The translations under genes were made by a program, and so were the position numbers. The notes under the pieces are model-generated. The model was given only the letters and a program-made list of their open reading frames with translations, had not been told where the DNA came from and ran no database searches. 64,000 bases of DNA from Oceanobacillus sp. FSL K6-2867 (GTDB lineage Bacteria > Bacillota > Bacilli > Bacillales > Amphibacillaceae): positions 806,001 through 870,000 of the forward strand of contig NZ_CP150144.1 of assembly GCF_037963145.1 (NCBI RefSeq), read 5' to 3'. Below are positions 19,947-29,029 of this stretch, one piece after another. How positions within the stretch are numbered: position 1 is the stretch's first letter; each line of letters opens with the position of its first letter.

Positions 19947-20987
19947 CTATGGATAAACCGGTATTGTGTGTAACCCCATTGTCTCTTCCCAGCCATTCAT
20001 TAAATTCGCATTTTGGATTGCTTGCCCTGCGGCTCCTTTAACCAAATTATCAATTGCTGCAGCAATAATGATTTGGTTACTGCGTTCATCCACATGAATA
20101 CCAATATCGCAAAAGTTACTTGCATAAACATCCTTTGTCGAAGGAAAAACCCCTGATTCTCGTATTCTTATAAACGGACTGTTTTCATAATAAGATTGAT
20201 AGATTTCAAGCAGTTCTTCTGTTGTCGTCTTCTTCACTAATTGCCCATACATGGTACAAATTAAACCTCTTGTCATCGGAATAAGATGTGTTGCAAAAGC
20301 TACGGTAACTGGGGCCTTTGCTTTATCCGATAAATATTGCTCTATTTCTGGTATATGCTGATGCTGTCCAATTTTATATGGCGTAACATTTTCATTTGTC
20401 TCTGAAAAATGTGTTTTAGCTGTCGGTGTTCTTCCAGCACCCGATATGCCAGTCTTTCCATCAATACTAATTCCTTGCGGCGACAAAATCTGATGTTCCA
20501 ATGCCGGTGCTAATCCGAGTAAGACAGATGTCGGAAAACACCCAGGGTTTGAGATAACACTTGCCTGCTTAATTTCCTCGGCATAAAGCTCCGATAAACC
20601 ATAAACAGCCTTGTCTAGCAACTGTGGCGCAGCAGCATCTTTTCCATACCAAATTTCATATTCCGTTGGTGAACTAAGTCGTAAGTCACCAGAAAGATCA
20701 ATACATTGCAAATCAGGCTTGGATAATTGCGGCAATATCTCCTTCGTCACTCCAGCAGGTGTTGCAAAAAATATAATATCAACCTCTTCTTGCAGTTTTT
20801 CTATTTGCAGCTCATGCATTGGTTCTTCAATAAAATCCGTTAAATGAGGGTAGATTGAAGCAATCGTTTCTCCATACTGTGAATGTGAAATAATCTTCTC
20901 AACTTGCATTTCTTTATGAAGCTGTAATAGTCTGATTAGCTCAATTGCTCCATAACCTGTTCCACCAATAATTGCTACTTTCTTCAA
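19947..20987 (-). CDS. argC: N-acetyl-gamma-glutamyl-phosphate reductase
   Basis: An NADPH-dependent reductase; the N-terminal KKVAIIGGTGYGAIELIRLL is the nucleotide-binding motif and SNPGCFPTSVLLGLAPAL holds the catalytic Cys. I choose a TTG start at 20987 because AAGGAG lies 9 nt upstream and it gives 346 residues, the usual size. Upstream in-frame ATGs at 21005 and 21053 lack ribosome sites, and the latter lies upstream of the -10 element. First gene of the argCJBD-carB transcript, with its own promoter and ArgR-type sites. Confidence 0.93.
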   Translation of the reverse strand: MKKVAIIGGTGYGAIELIRLLQLHKEMQVEKIISHSQYGETIASIYPHLTDFIEEPMHELQIEKLQEEVDIIFFATPAGVTKEILPQLSKPDLQCIDLSGDLRLSSPTEYEIWYGKDAAAPQLLDKAVYGLSELYAEEIKQASVISNPGCFPTSVLLGLAPALEHQILSPQGISIDGKTGISGAGRTPTAKTHFSETNENVTPYKIGQHQHIPEIEQYLSDKAKAPVTVAFATHLIPMTRGLICTMYGQLVKKTTTEELLEIYQSYYENSPFIRIRESGVFPSTKDVYASNFCDIGIHVDERSNQIIIAAAIDNLVKGAAGQAIQNANLMNGWEETMGLHTIPVYP

Positions 20988-21024
20988 TAGATTCCGCTCC
21001 TTCATATATTTTGAATTATTCATT

Positions 21025-21053
21025 ATTATAGTAATACCGCGACCTTTATGCAA
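21025..21053 (-). promoter_or_regulatory. Sigma-A promoter of the arg operon
   Basis: TTGCAT (21048-21053) and perfect TATAAT (21025-21030) are separated by 17 bp on the minus strand, about 38 bp before the argC TTG. Confidence 0.8.
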
Positions 21054-21088
21054 GTATATTTATAAAAAAATATTAATAAATATACATA
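21047..21088 (-). promoter_or_regulatory. Candidate tandem ARG boxes (ArgR/AhrC operators)
   Basis: The 18-mer at 21071-21088 differs at only two positions from the palindromic ARG box consensus TATGAATATTTATTCATA. A weaker 18-mer (13 of 18 by my count) at 21047-21064 overlaps the -35 element. Paired boxes over the promoter are the usual arrangement for arginine-hexamer repression. Repressor gene not in the window. Confidence 0.6.
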
Positions 21089-21140
21089 AAGTTTTTGTTA
21101 ACTCCCTGAAATCCTTTGTTTACAACGTATATATAATGCA

Positions 21141-21178
21141 TAAAAAAAGGCCCTCCATTATGGAGAACCTCTTTTTAC
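21141..21178 (-). terminator. Terminator after the alpha/beta hydrolase
   Basis: A 10-bp stem with two G-U pairs and a TAA loop is followed by seven T's on the minus strand, just past the hydrolase stop. Confidence 0.85.
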
Positions 21179-22134
21179 GGAATATATTTATCTAAAAATG
21201 AATTTAACACTGCAATATATGAATCTCGATGTTTAACAAAAGATTCCCCATGATTCGCATCATCATAAAGGTAAATTTCGGCATTGCTTTTTGTATTTTC
21301 GTACAGTTTTTTTGTCATTTTTGTCGGTACAAATGTATCACTTTTTCCATGGATATAAAGGATAGGTATTTCTGCTTTTCGCACCTGTTCCAGCGCAGAA
21401 GCTTCTTTCAAAGTATAACCAGCTCTTATATTCGTAACAAGACTGGTCGCTGGCAATATCGGAAATGCAGGGAGATGAAACATTCGGTCAAGCTGGTAAG
21501 CAAACAGATCATCCACCGATGTATATGGACTATCAGCAACAATTGCCTTCACATTATCCGGGAGTTCTTCGCCGCTAGCCATCAATGCGGCAGCAGCTCC
21601 CATAGAAATGCCATGAAGCACGATTTCAGTATCTGTTCCAAGCTCTGCTATAATTCTATCAATCCAGTCAGCTATATCCAACCGGTCATGCCAGCCAAAA
21701 CCAATATAATCGCCTTCACTTTCCCCATGACCTCGTAGGTCAGCTGTAAACATATTATAGCCAAGCTCTTCATAATAATATTCACCAAATAAAGACATGT
21801 CCGTTGCGCGACCAAGGTAGCCATGAGCAAATACTACTGTTTTATTGGTTGGTTTCTTTGCCTCTAAATAATAGCCTTTCAAGGACAGATCATCACGAGA
21901 CTTCATTTCCCATATTTCAAAATCCTGCTCACGCGACCAATCACGCCAGTCTCCTGCTAGCAAAACATCCATCGTATCCGCAGAAACTTCCAAATCAGCA
22001 TTGCCATTTAAAAAGTCTTTTACATTACGTTCAATGGCCAGATTATAAAAGAATAAACCTGCCAAACCATCTATAATTAACAGTATCACAATGATTCCTG
22101 TTACAATTTTCTTCCAATGTTTCTTCCACTTCAC
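21175..22134 (-). CDS. Membrane-anchored alpha/beta hydrolase (YqkD-like)
   Basis: 319 residues with one N-terminal membrane helix (about residues 10-31, IVTGIIVILLIIDGLAGLFF) and an alpha/beta hydrolase domain outside it. The nucleophile elbow is HGISMGAAAALMASG (GxSxG), the oxyanion motif is VVFAHGYLG, the acid is in YIHGKSDTFVP and the His in DDANHGESF. The start is GTG with AAAGGAG 7 nt upstream. Possible esterase; substrate unknown. It carries its own terminator and lies next to a MITE-like element. Confidence 0.85.
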   Translation of the reverse strand: MKWKKHWKKIVTGIIVILLIIDGLAGLFFYNLAIERNVKDFLNGNADLEVSADTMDVLLAGDWRDWSREQDFEIWEMKSRDDLSLKGYYLEAKKPTNKTVVFAHGYLGRATDMSLFGEYYYEELGYNMFTADLRGHGESEGDYIGFGWHDRLDIADWIDRIIAELGTDTEIVLHGISMGAAAALMASGEELPDNVKAIVADSPYTSVDDLFAYQLDRMFHLPAFPILPATSLVTNIRAGYTLKEASALEQVRKAEIPILYIHGKSDTFVPTKMTKKLYENTKSNAEIYLYDDANHGESFVKHRDSYIAVLNSFLDKYIP

Positions 22135-22169
22135 ATGAACGCTCCTTTCAGTAGCTGTATATATGCAAG

Positions 22170-22371
22170 TTCAAAAGGGGGGTGAAAAGGACCGTGGTCG
22201 GACATTCTGTAGCAAGCGCCAACACTAGTGTTAGTATGTCCGCTGGTTCGAAGCAAGACGGCAAGCTCCCCTTACAGGACTTTCTCAGAAAGAGTGATTT
22301 CGACTTTCAACACAACTCTTGTAAGCCGAAGTTCCCCCTGCACAATGTGTCTTTTCCACCGAACTTTTGAA
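22170..22371. mobile_element. MITE-like element, about 202 bp, with imperfect terminal inverted repeats
   Basis: The ends read TTCAAAAG...GGTG.AAAAG and its imperfect complement (TTCAAAAG at 22170-22177 against CTTTTGAA at 22364-22371, with GGTG and AAAAG blocks also matching inside). The interior holds an AACACTAGTGTT palindrome flanked by GGACAT/ATGTCC. No target-site duplication is obvious and no transposase is present. Classification is inferred from the ends; an RNA element is an alternative. Confidence 0.5.
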
Positions 22372-22513
22372 TGTTTTATAAGACTATTATACTAGAAAAT
22401 CGCCGTAATGGGATATCCAGATAATGGTGCCTTTCGGTTGAGTATTTTTTATTTTTGTAAACCTTGAGAAAAAACAGCCAACTTTTCAGGGGATACAACG
22501 CTATACCACATAA

Positions 22514-22556
22514 AATAACGCACGAGATTCCCAAAATTGGAGATCTCATGCGCTAT
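22514..22556 (-). terminator. Terminator after the TPR/GTPase-like gene
   Basis: A 14-bp stem with two G-U pairs in minus-strand RNA is followed by a T-rich stretch, about 20 nt past the stop. Confidence 0.75.
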
Positions 22557-22574
22557 ATTTATTACATCAAAATC

Positions 22575-25310
22575 TTAACGATATTCGACGATCTTTTCCT
22601 CTGAGTGATTCATCCACTCATATTGACGAATATTTAATTCAAACAGTGTAAGCGGATCGGTATAAACTTCCAGATTATTTCGCATATTATTTAGCGATTG
22701 CTCATTTGCTGTAATCTCCTGCTGTTTTTCTTCTATCGCTCTTTTCAGTTCGTCAAAAGGATTTGTGAAAAATATCGTAATATCCCGTTCCAGTGTTTTT
22801 CCAAAAAACTCAAATTGCTGCATAAACGTATTTGTAATTGATTGTGCATCTTTCGTGTAATCCTTATTTTTAATACTTTGTTTAAACTTATTTTGCAGCG
22901 TTCCTTTATTTTGTGAAATGGCACCAAGCAATTTCCCTGCACTTTTCATGAATAACTGTGAAGAGACGGAACCCTTTATAATATTGAACTTTTCCAATTG
23001 TAAGTTACTCATAGTCATACGGTTCATATCCCGGCGCCAGTCATCTAACACTTTAAAATCACAGGCCAAACTTAGCTTTTCTTCATCATATAGTTGATTA
23101 AAACTCACGCTCATTTCATTTAATAGTGCCCAGCAATCACTGAACTCCGCTTCACTACTCGCAATCCATATCTGAATTTCTTCATGCAGCTTTGGCAAGA
23201 CTGTTTCATCAATATGTTTATTGATCCGCTTATTCATTTCGTCATTTAACGTCACATGTATATTTTCAAAATCGGTATCTTCTTTAATTAATTCAGCACA
23301 ATCTTTCAGCAAATCAGGGATGCTTGCCAACAAATCCTGTCTTACTTTATTTACAATTTTACTGTAATCTCTTTTAATAATCTGCGTTTTTTCCTCTTCC
23401 GTATCACGTAATTGATTTACTGCACCATCTAGCTTTGTGATCATCTCTTCATTCCATTTTATTGTATTAATAATGTTATTTTCCAATTCTAGTCGTTTTT
23501 TAGGCAGCAGTTTAATCAATTGCTTACTGTAATAGAGGATTTTGCGTTCGCTTCCCTCATCCAAGCTGCAGCCATTCATAATGGATTGAATAAATGCTTC
23601 TAATTGGCTATTATGTTTATCAAATTGTGAGAAGGCGAGAATCTTTGCATTAGGAAAATACGTATGAATCCAGGATGTTGTTTTCTCCATCCATTCCACT
23701 GTCTCCAGTTTGTCCGTGCTTTGATCCACGGTATGCAAGAGAAAATGAATCGGCAGCTCTGGTACACGCTCTCTGATTTTGATTGCCATCTCTATTTCTT
23801 TGTAAGTCAAAATGGAATCGCTATTTAGAACAAACAATAGACTATCCGCTAAATAAAGATAGGGAATTACATCTTTTTTAGTCTTCCTTTGATCGGCAAG
23901 TACCGGTGCATCAATTAAAGCAAGTTTATTTTTATCCAAAAACGGTATTGGCATTTCACAGCGAACGTGTGCCTGTTCATTCTCTGCAACTTGCATGAAC
24001 TCATCCAGCTCAAGTTTTCTTTTTTCTTCTTGGTCTGTAATGACATTAATATCTTCTTGGTCGTCATGTTTAAATAAGACAGTAGCGGTGTTCGAAGCAG
24101 CAGCCATCTCTTTGCCAAGCAATCCATTTACAATAGATGCTTTTCTGGTTGGTTCGTTACCTGTAATCAGCAGGTGAAAATTGTTTGAATCAAGCAGCTC
24201 ATCGATTATCGCTTCTGTATGTTCTCCCATGGATAAACCCATACCATTTGCCCATTTCCGAATCGATTCGAAAATCAGGAATATGTCACCCATACGCTTA
24301 TTATTATTATGATTAGACTGGCTCATCAAGCCCTCTGCCTCACTTACTACCGAATCATTCATCAATAAAGGAAACAGCTCATTCCATGCTAACACAGCCG
24401 ATGAAGCTGCCAGTGTATCAGAACCAGTAGCTATTTTTATCCAATTGGTCAAATGGAAAGGTATATAATCAGATAAATCCTTTATTAAATAAGTACCGTT
24501 CATTAATTGCAGATACGTTTCTTTATAGTGATTTGAAAGCTCTTGCCAATTCGATCGTCTTGGATTTATATCTGACAGAAGATAATTGATTTCCTTGAGC
24601 CATTGGAAATACAAATCATTCTGTTTGTAACTGTCCCAAAGCGCTGCAACGATACTTTCGAAACGCGTTTGATTGACCATATACAAGGTCATCAATAGTT
24701 CACGAAAATACGCTGGTGCTGTTGCTGCTGTATGCCCATCCTTTACATACGCCTCCAAAACCTCAAACCAAAATAGCGACTCAGTTCGAATTGCCTCAGC
24801 TACAGCTAGCTCAACTCCGCTCGCATAGTCCTGTTGTTCCTCAAAGAATGAACGAGCCATATCAGTCACATGCGGATAATCAGGGCTTAATTCAACAGCA
24901 TTCTTGATTGATTTTGCTGCCATTTCAAGTTTGTCACGTTGTATATATAATGAAAATAGCTGCAAAAGCACCTCTACTTTTAAATCATCCGAATCGGTTT
25001 CAACAAGTTTATAGTATTCCTCCGCAATTTCATAAAAACCCAGTTCGAAATTTGCATCCGCAATATTCTTCTGTGCCCATGGCATTAGCTCATTATGAAT
25101 ATTTTCCCATTTAAAAATTGCTGTTTCATAATCCTTATTTTGAAAATATACCTCCCCCTGAGCAAAGCGAATATAGGACAAATCGGTCACTTCCTTCTGT
25201 TGCTCAAGGATAGACAATTCACCCAACACCTTTATTGGGTGTTCATTTTCACTACCTTCTGTAAATGTTTTATAATAGCACTTATTAATTAGTTGCTTCT
25301 CTAATGTCAT
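22575..25310 (-). CDS. TPR-repeat protein fused to a degenerate dynamin-like GTPase domain
   Basis: 911 residues, cytoplasmic by sequence. Residues about 40-175 form TPR-like helical repeats (YIRFAQGEVYFQNKDYETAI, ELGFYEIAEEYYKLVET). From about 375 there is a dynamin-type G domain with altered motifs: the G1-like GNEPTRKAS (384-392) lacks the Gly and Ser/Thr of GxxxxGK[S/T], the G3-like segment is LIDAPV (465-470), and the G4-like segment is HTVD (526-529) instead of NKxD. A long helical, coiled-coil-rich region follows (about 590-890), like the stalk of bacterial dynamins. Monocistronic, own terminator. Probably membrane remodelling or a scaffold, perhaps without GTP hydrolysis; function not known. 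Confidence 0.7.
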   Translation of the reverse strand: MTLEKQLINKCYYKTFTEGSENEHPIKVLGELSILEQQKEVTDLSYIRFAQGEVYFQNKDYETAIFKWENIHNELMPWAQKNIADANFELGFYEIAEEYYKLVETDSDDLKVEVLLQLFSLYIQRDKLEMAAKSIKNAVELSPDYPHVTDMARSFFEEQQDYASGVELAVAEAIRTESLFWFEVLEAYVKDGHTAATAPAYFRELLMTLYMVNQTRFESIVAALWDSYKQNDLYFQWLKEINYLLSDINPRRSNWQELSNHYKETYLQLMNGTYLIKDLSDYIPFHLTNWIKIATGSDTLAASSAVLAWNELFPLLMNDSVVSEAEGLMSQSNHNNNKRMGDIFLIFESIRKWANGMGLSMGEHTEAIIDELLDSNNFHLLITGNEPTRKASIVNGLLGKEMAAASNTATVLFKHDDQEDINVITDQEEKRKLELDEFMQVAENEQAHVRCEMPIPFLDKNKLALIDAPVLADQRKTKKDVIPYLYLADSLLFVLNSDSILTYKEIEMAIKIRERVPELPIHFLLHTVDQSTDKLETVEWMEKTTSWIHTYFPNAKILAFSQFDKHNSQLEAFIQSIMNGCSLDEGSERKILYYSKQLIKLLPKKRLELENNIINTIKWNEEMITKLDGAVNQLRDTEEEKTQIIKRDYSKIVNKVRQDLLASIPDLLKDCAELIKEDTDFENIHVTLNDEMNKRINKHIDETVLPKLHEEIQIWIASSEAEFSDCWALLNEMSVSFNQLYDEEKLSLACDFKVLDDWRRDMNRMTMSNLQLEKFNIIKGSVSSQLFMKSAGKLLGAISQNKGTLQNKFKQSIKNKDYTKDAQSITNTFMQQFEFFGKTLERDITIFFTNPFDELKRAIEEKQQEITANEQSLNNMRNNLEVYTDPLTLFELNIRQYEWMNHSEEKIVEYR

Positions 25311-25520
25311 CTTAATCCCCCGTACTATTTTCTATTGAACAACCTCTTAGAAGTATATGAATTAGATTCTGAACAGAAAAACCCGGAATCTAACTATTTA
25401 TTCTTATTACAGTTCGCACTATATTATTCGTAATTGACTCCAAAATTGGAGGGGTATTAGTGACTATAGACTGAAAAACAGCCCAAATTTGCGAGACATA
25501 TTTCCTGCTTTCTATCTATT

Positions 25521-26633
25521 TTAAACATGCCTTCTTTCCATCAGGTGAATCCCTACTCCCATCAAGACAACTCCCATTAAAAGCAAAATACTGATCGGAA
25601 AGACTAGCTCCTCTAAAGAATAGCCATAAACAGCAATACCATTAAGAACTTCCATTCCATATGTGAGTGGGTTAACCTTGGATAATGCCAGCAGGAATTC
25701 CGATTCGACAATTTCAATTGGCCAATATGCACCACCAATCATTGCCATGCTTACAGAGATGATTGGAATAATCGCATTAAATGCCTGAGCATTTTTAACC
25801 AATGCCGTTGTAAAAATTGATAATGCAACAATTGAAAACACATAAGGAATAAGGACTAGCAACGTTTCCAAAAACCTGCCATGGAAGTCAACTCCGACCC
25901 AATAACGGAAAATAAGAAAGATAACAAGCACCTGTAAATATCCTTCAAAAAAGCTATAGACTAAATTCGCAACATACATTTCCCATTTCTTTACTGGCGA
26001 AAGGATAACTCGATCCCATAACCCATCTTTCTTCTCCACTAATATAGGCAGTACATTGTAGGCAATCGTATAGATAACAAAAAATAGAGTAAAACCAAAT
26101 AATCTCTGAAACGTATCATCGTAGATAACTGCATCCGAACTTCTAAAACTACTTCGTTGAATATCGAATACAGGTGAATCCATTGTTTCATTTAAGTGTT
26201 CCAGAACAATTTTCTTCTCTGCTTCTGTTGTTGCGTCTGCTGCATCTAAAATTTTATCTTGTTGAAGTTTTTTTGCATACGCCCTATTCACTGTCTGTTC
26301 GAGCATAGAACGATTAGGAGAATCTACGCCTATAACGAATCGATAATCATCCTCCAGAAGAATAACACCCATCTCTGCCCTGCCAGCTGAGATTTCTTCT
26401 TTTAATTCATCTTCTGTCATCCAATTGAATGTAAATCCATCTGATTCTTCAAGCCTTTCACTGATAAACGATTGCTGCATTGCTTCATCCTCAGAATAGA
26501 CGGGAACACTGATTGTCGTTAACCCACTGCCCCCTATTATAAGTGCGAAACCGATTGACATTCCTGTAAAAAGTAAAAATGTCCAAGGGTTTCTTGAGAA
26601 CATTTTAAATTTTGCCAGCAAAATACCAATCAT
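25521..26633 (-). CDS. ABC-2 type exporter permease (LnrN-like)
   Basis: 370 residues: an N-terminal membrane helix (about 13-35), a large extracytoplasmic domain (about 40-180), then five hydrophobic segments beginning LFGFTLFFVIYTIAYNVLP, the ABC2-type architecture. It overlaps the preceding permease gene by 4 bp (ATGA). Two such permeases plus one ATPase match the LnrLMN (YfiLMN) exporter of B. subtilis, which confers linearmycin/polyene resistance. Assignment is by architecture and order, not by a search. Confidence 0.82.
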   Translation of the reverse strand: MIGILLAKFKMFSRNPWTFLLFTGMSIGFALIIGGSGLTTISVPVYSEDEAMQQSFISERLEESDGFTFNWMTEDELKEEISAGRAEMGVILLEDDYRFVIGVDSPNRSMLEQTVNRAYAKKLQQDKILDAADATTEAEKKIVLEHLNETMDSPVFDIQRSSFRSSDAVIYDDTFQRLFGFTLFFVIYTIAYNVLPILVEKKDGLWDRVILSPVKKWEMYVANLVYSFFEGYLQVLVIFLIFRYWVGVDFHGRFLETLLVLIPYVFSIVALSIFTTALVKNAQAFNAIIPIISVSMAMIGGAYWPIEIVESEFLLALSKVNPLTYGMEVLNGIAVYGYSLEELVFPISILLLMGVVLMGVGIHLMERRHV

Positions 26634-27904
26634 ACAGATGACCCCCTTTTTGGAAAGCTAATTGCTGCAATGAAAATAGAGGCGGCTGCAAACAGTACAA
26701 GAAATAGAATGTGATGACTAATATCTGAAATGCTATCCCCTCTTAAAATCATCAAGTAGGAAGACATCCCCGCGCCATTTGGAGTCAGATTTCCAAGCAT
26801 TCGAATAAAAGCAGAGGAATCGCCAATCGGAAAGAAGCTTCCGCCCAGGACCGCCATCAAAGTCACAATAATACCAGTGAAAAAATTAGTGATTATTTCT
26901 GAGTTAAACCGGTAGCTTATTGCTGTCAGCAATACCGCAATACCTCCTACTGCGATTGCAAGTGATGCAGTTACTGTCAAGAAGGACAAGAGATCTGGCC
27001 ATTTTACACCATAGACAATCCAGGAAAATCCATATACAATCAGCAAATGGATAAAACTAAACAAAGTTCCAGAAAGAAGTACACCAATAAAATATTCCCA
27101 ACGTGAAATATTCCCTATTATAATCCGATCAAATACATGAATCTTTTTCTCCATAAATGCAATTGTCCCTATCGTTGATGCGATAAAGAGCACATTCATT
27201 ACTGTCATACCGACTGCATAATATTCCTGTGTTCCAATTGGATTTTCCTGTTCCAATGTTAATACTTCACCAGTTAACATTCCTTCATCCAACTGTATAG
27301 CACCTTGTTCAATTCCATACTTTTGTAAAAATGCCCCTAATGTGAGCTGTTCTTGAAATTGGGTCAATATTTCATTTACAATTATCGGTCCAATTTGCTG
27401 TTCATCATTTTGCGATAACTTTAGTACAGGCTGGGATTTTTTATTATTAAGAATCAGGTATTCTAATGATTCATAGGTAAAATTTTCAGGAACCTCTATT
27501 ACTGCTGTATATGAATTATCATCCTGTATTACACGAAGTTCCGAAGCCTCCACTTCGATAACCTCTATAAACTTGCGTACCTCTTCACTTCCCAAAACAG
27601 ATTCTTTTAATATGCTTACAGGTGCCATCTGCTCAATCCCTATCTTGATTTCGTCAATAGCTTCGTCTGGCATTCCCTCAGCATAAAGATCTTCCAGAAA
27701 TCGCTGGATCTCTGCTTCCTCATCTCCATGTTCAACAAACGCAACTTTCACATTAATATTTGCAGTCTCCCCACTCATCATCATGCCTCCAAGTGCTGTA
27801 CTAAGAATAGCAATTAAGATGATTGGCAATCCGACTAACAGAAGAATCTGAATCGGATTTCTCAATAATAGCAATACTTGTTTCTTAACAATTTGACCTA
27901 TCAT
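26630..27904 (-). CDS. ABC-2 type exporter permease (LnrM-like)
   Basis: 424 residues with the same plan as its neighbour: one N-terminal helix (LLLVGLPIILIAILSTALGG), a long extracytoplasmic domain rich in acidic residues (about 45-225), then five membrane segments (from YYAVGMTVMNVLFIASTIGT). ATG with AGGAG 9 nt upstream, 12 bp after the ATPase gene. Forms the exporter with the other permease and the ATPase. Confidence 0.82.
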   Translation of the reverse strand: MIGQIVKKQVLLLLRNPIQILLLVGLPIILIAILSTALGGMMMSGETANINVKVAFVEHGDEEAEIQRFLEDLYAEGMPDEAIDEIKIGIEQMAPVSILKESVLGSEEVRKFIEVIEVEASELRVIQDDNSYTAVIEVPENFTYESLEYLILNNKKSQPVLKLSQNDEQQIGPIIVNEILTQFQEQLTLGAFLQKYGIEQGAIQLDEGMLTGEVLTLEQENPIGTQEYYAVGMTVMNVLFIASTIGTIAFMEKKIHVFDRIIIGNISRWEYFIGVLLSGTLFSFIHLLIVYGFSWIVYGVKWPDLLSFLTVTASLAIAVGGIAVLLTAISYRFNSEIITNFFTGIIVTLMAVLGGSFFPIGDSSAFIRMLGNLTPNGAGMSSYLMILRGDSISDISHHILFLVLFAAASIFIAAISFPKRGSSV

Positions 27905-27916
27905 TTGTCCCAGCTC

Positions 27917-28849
27917 CTAATCTCGTAAAGCTCTTCCAGTAAGATGCAAGAATACGTCTTCAAGTGTCGGTGTCTGTACATCGACAGAATGCAGCTCTAC
28001 CGCTGTATCCTCTGCCAGCTTAATTAATGCAGAGAACATGTTTACCTCTTTCGGAATGATAATAGTAATCTCTTTTTCTCCTACTGTTACTTGGTTGATT
28101 GTTGGATTTTGTTTAAGTTGTTCAATAAACCTATCATTCCAGCGATCCGCTCGAATTGAGATGGTCTTTTCCGCCGATAATATCCGTTTGATTTCATCCT
28201 TTGTTCCAGAAGCAATAAGGTTACCTTTATCCATGATGTAAATTCGGTCACAGAGAAATTCTACTTCCTCCATATAGTGACTAGTGTATAAAACAGTCAT
28301 CTGTTTTTCTTTATTTAATCGCTTTACTGTTTCTAAAATATAATTTCTAGATTGCGGATCAATCCCAACTGTCGGCTCATCCATGATAATAATTTCAGGG
28401 TCATGCAGCATCGCTACACCAATATTCAGTCTGCGTTTCATCCCACCTGAATATGTCTTTACAATATCTTTCCGACGGTCAGTAAGCCCGACCTGATCGA
28501 GCACTTCATCTATTTTCTTTTTCAGGTGTGCACCTCGAAGTCGGTATATTCTTCCGAAAAAACGCATATTTTCTTCCGCAGTCAGATCTTCATATAAAGC
28601 GATTTCTTGGGGCACTACACCAAGTACTTTTCGAAGTGACACTGGGTGCTTTATCATGCTTTTATTATGAAAGCGAACGTCACCATTTGTTGGCTCGATT
28701 AATGAAGATAGCATTGAAATAGCAGTTGATTTCCCAGCACCATTCGGACCGAGCAACCCAATAATTTCTCCCTTTTCAATAAACATATTTAAATTTTTCA
28801 CAGCATCAACTTGTTTAAATTTCTTCGACAAATCCACTAATTCCAGCAT
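27917..28849 (-). CDS. ABC exporter ATPase (LnrL-like)
   Basis: 310 residues: Walker A GPNGAGKST (34-42), Q-loop VVPQEIALYEDLTAEEN, signature YSGGMKRRLNIG, Walker B IIIMDEPTVGID, His switch TSHYMEEVE, and a C-terminal domain ending LEDVFLHLTGRALRD as in drug-exporting DrrA-type ATPases. ATG 28849 is chosen because GGGAGGG lies 6 nt upstream; an earlier in-frame ATG overlaps that site. First gene of the exporter operon, behind an inverted-repeat operator. Confidence 0.88.
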   Translation of the reverse strand: MLELVDLSKKFKQVDAVKNLNMFIEKGEIIGLLGPNGAGKSTAISMLSSLIEPTNGDVRFHNKSMIKHPVSLRKVLGVVPQEIALYEDLTAEENMRFFGRIYRLRGAHLKKKIDEVLDQVGLTDRRKDIVKTYSGGMKRRLNIGVAMLHDPEIIIMDEPTVGIDPQSRNYILETVKRLNKEKQMTVLYTSHYMEEVEFLCDRIYIMDKGNLIASGTKDEIKRILSAEKTISIRADRWNDRFIEQLKQNPTINQVTVGEKEITIIIPKEVNMFSALIKLAEDTAVELHSVDVQTPTLEDVFLHLTGRALRD

Positions 28850-28893
28850 ACAAATCCCTCCCATGAATTTAGTTTACGAAATTTAACGGTTGG

Positions 28894-28942
28894 AATATAC
28901 TGTCTCAGGTCATGAAATAGGAAAATGTTATGATGACCTAAG
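28894..28942 (-). promoter_or_regulatory. Exporter promoter region with an inverted-repeat operator
   Basis: CTCAGGTCAT (28904-28913) and ATGACCTAAG (28933-28942) are inverted copies, 9 of 10 matching, 19 bp apart. They lie directly upstream of a TATATT -10 element (28894-28899) that has no recognisable -35, as expected of an activator-dependent promoter. The nearby NarL-family regulator (30424-31062) is the obvious candidate binder; this is inference. Confidence 0.5.
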
Positions 28943-29029
28943 TCACTTTTAAAGAAATGGGTTTATTCATAGTTGAAAGAGACTCCGAACTAGTGTCAAT
29001 TATGGATTAAGCATATACCCGTTCTGGAA

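Noticed and set aside
22182..22370. A 62-codon plus-strand frame
   Set aside because: It lies entirely inside the MITE-like element, without a recognisable protein feature.
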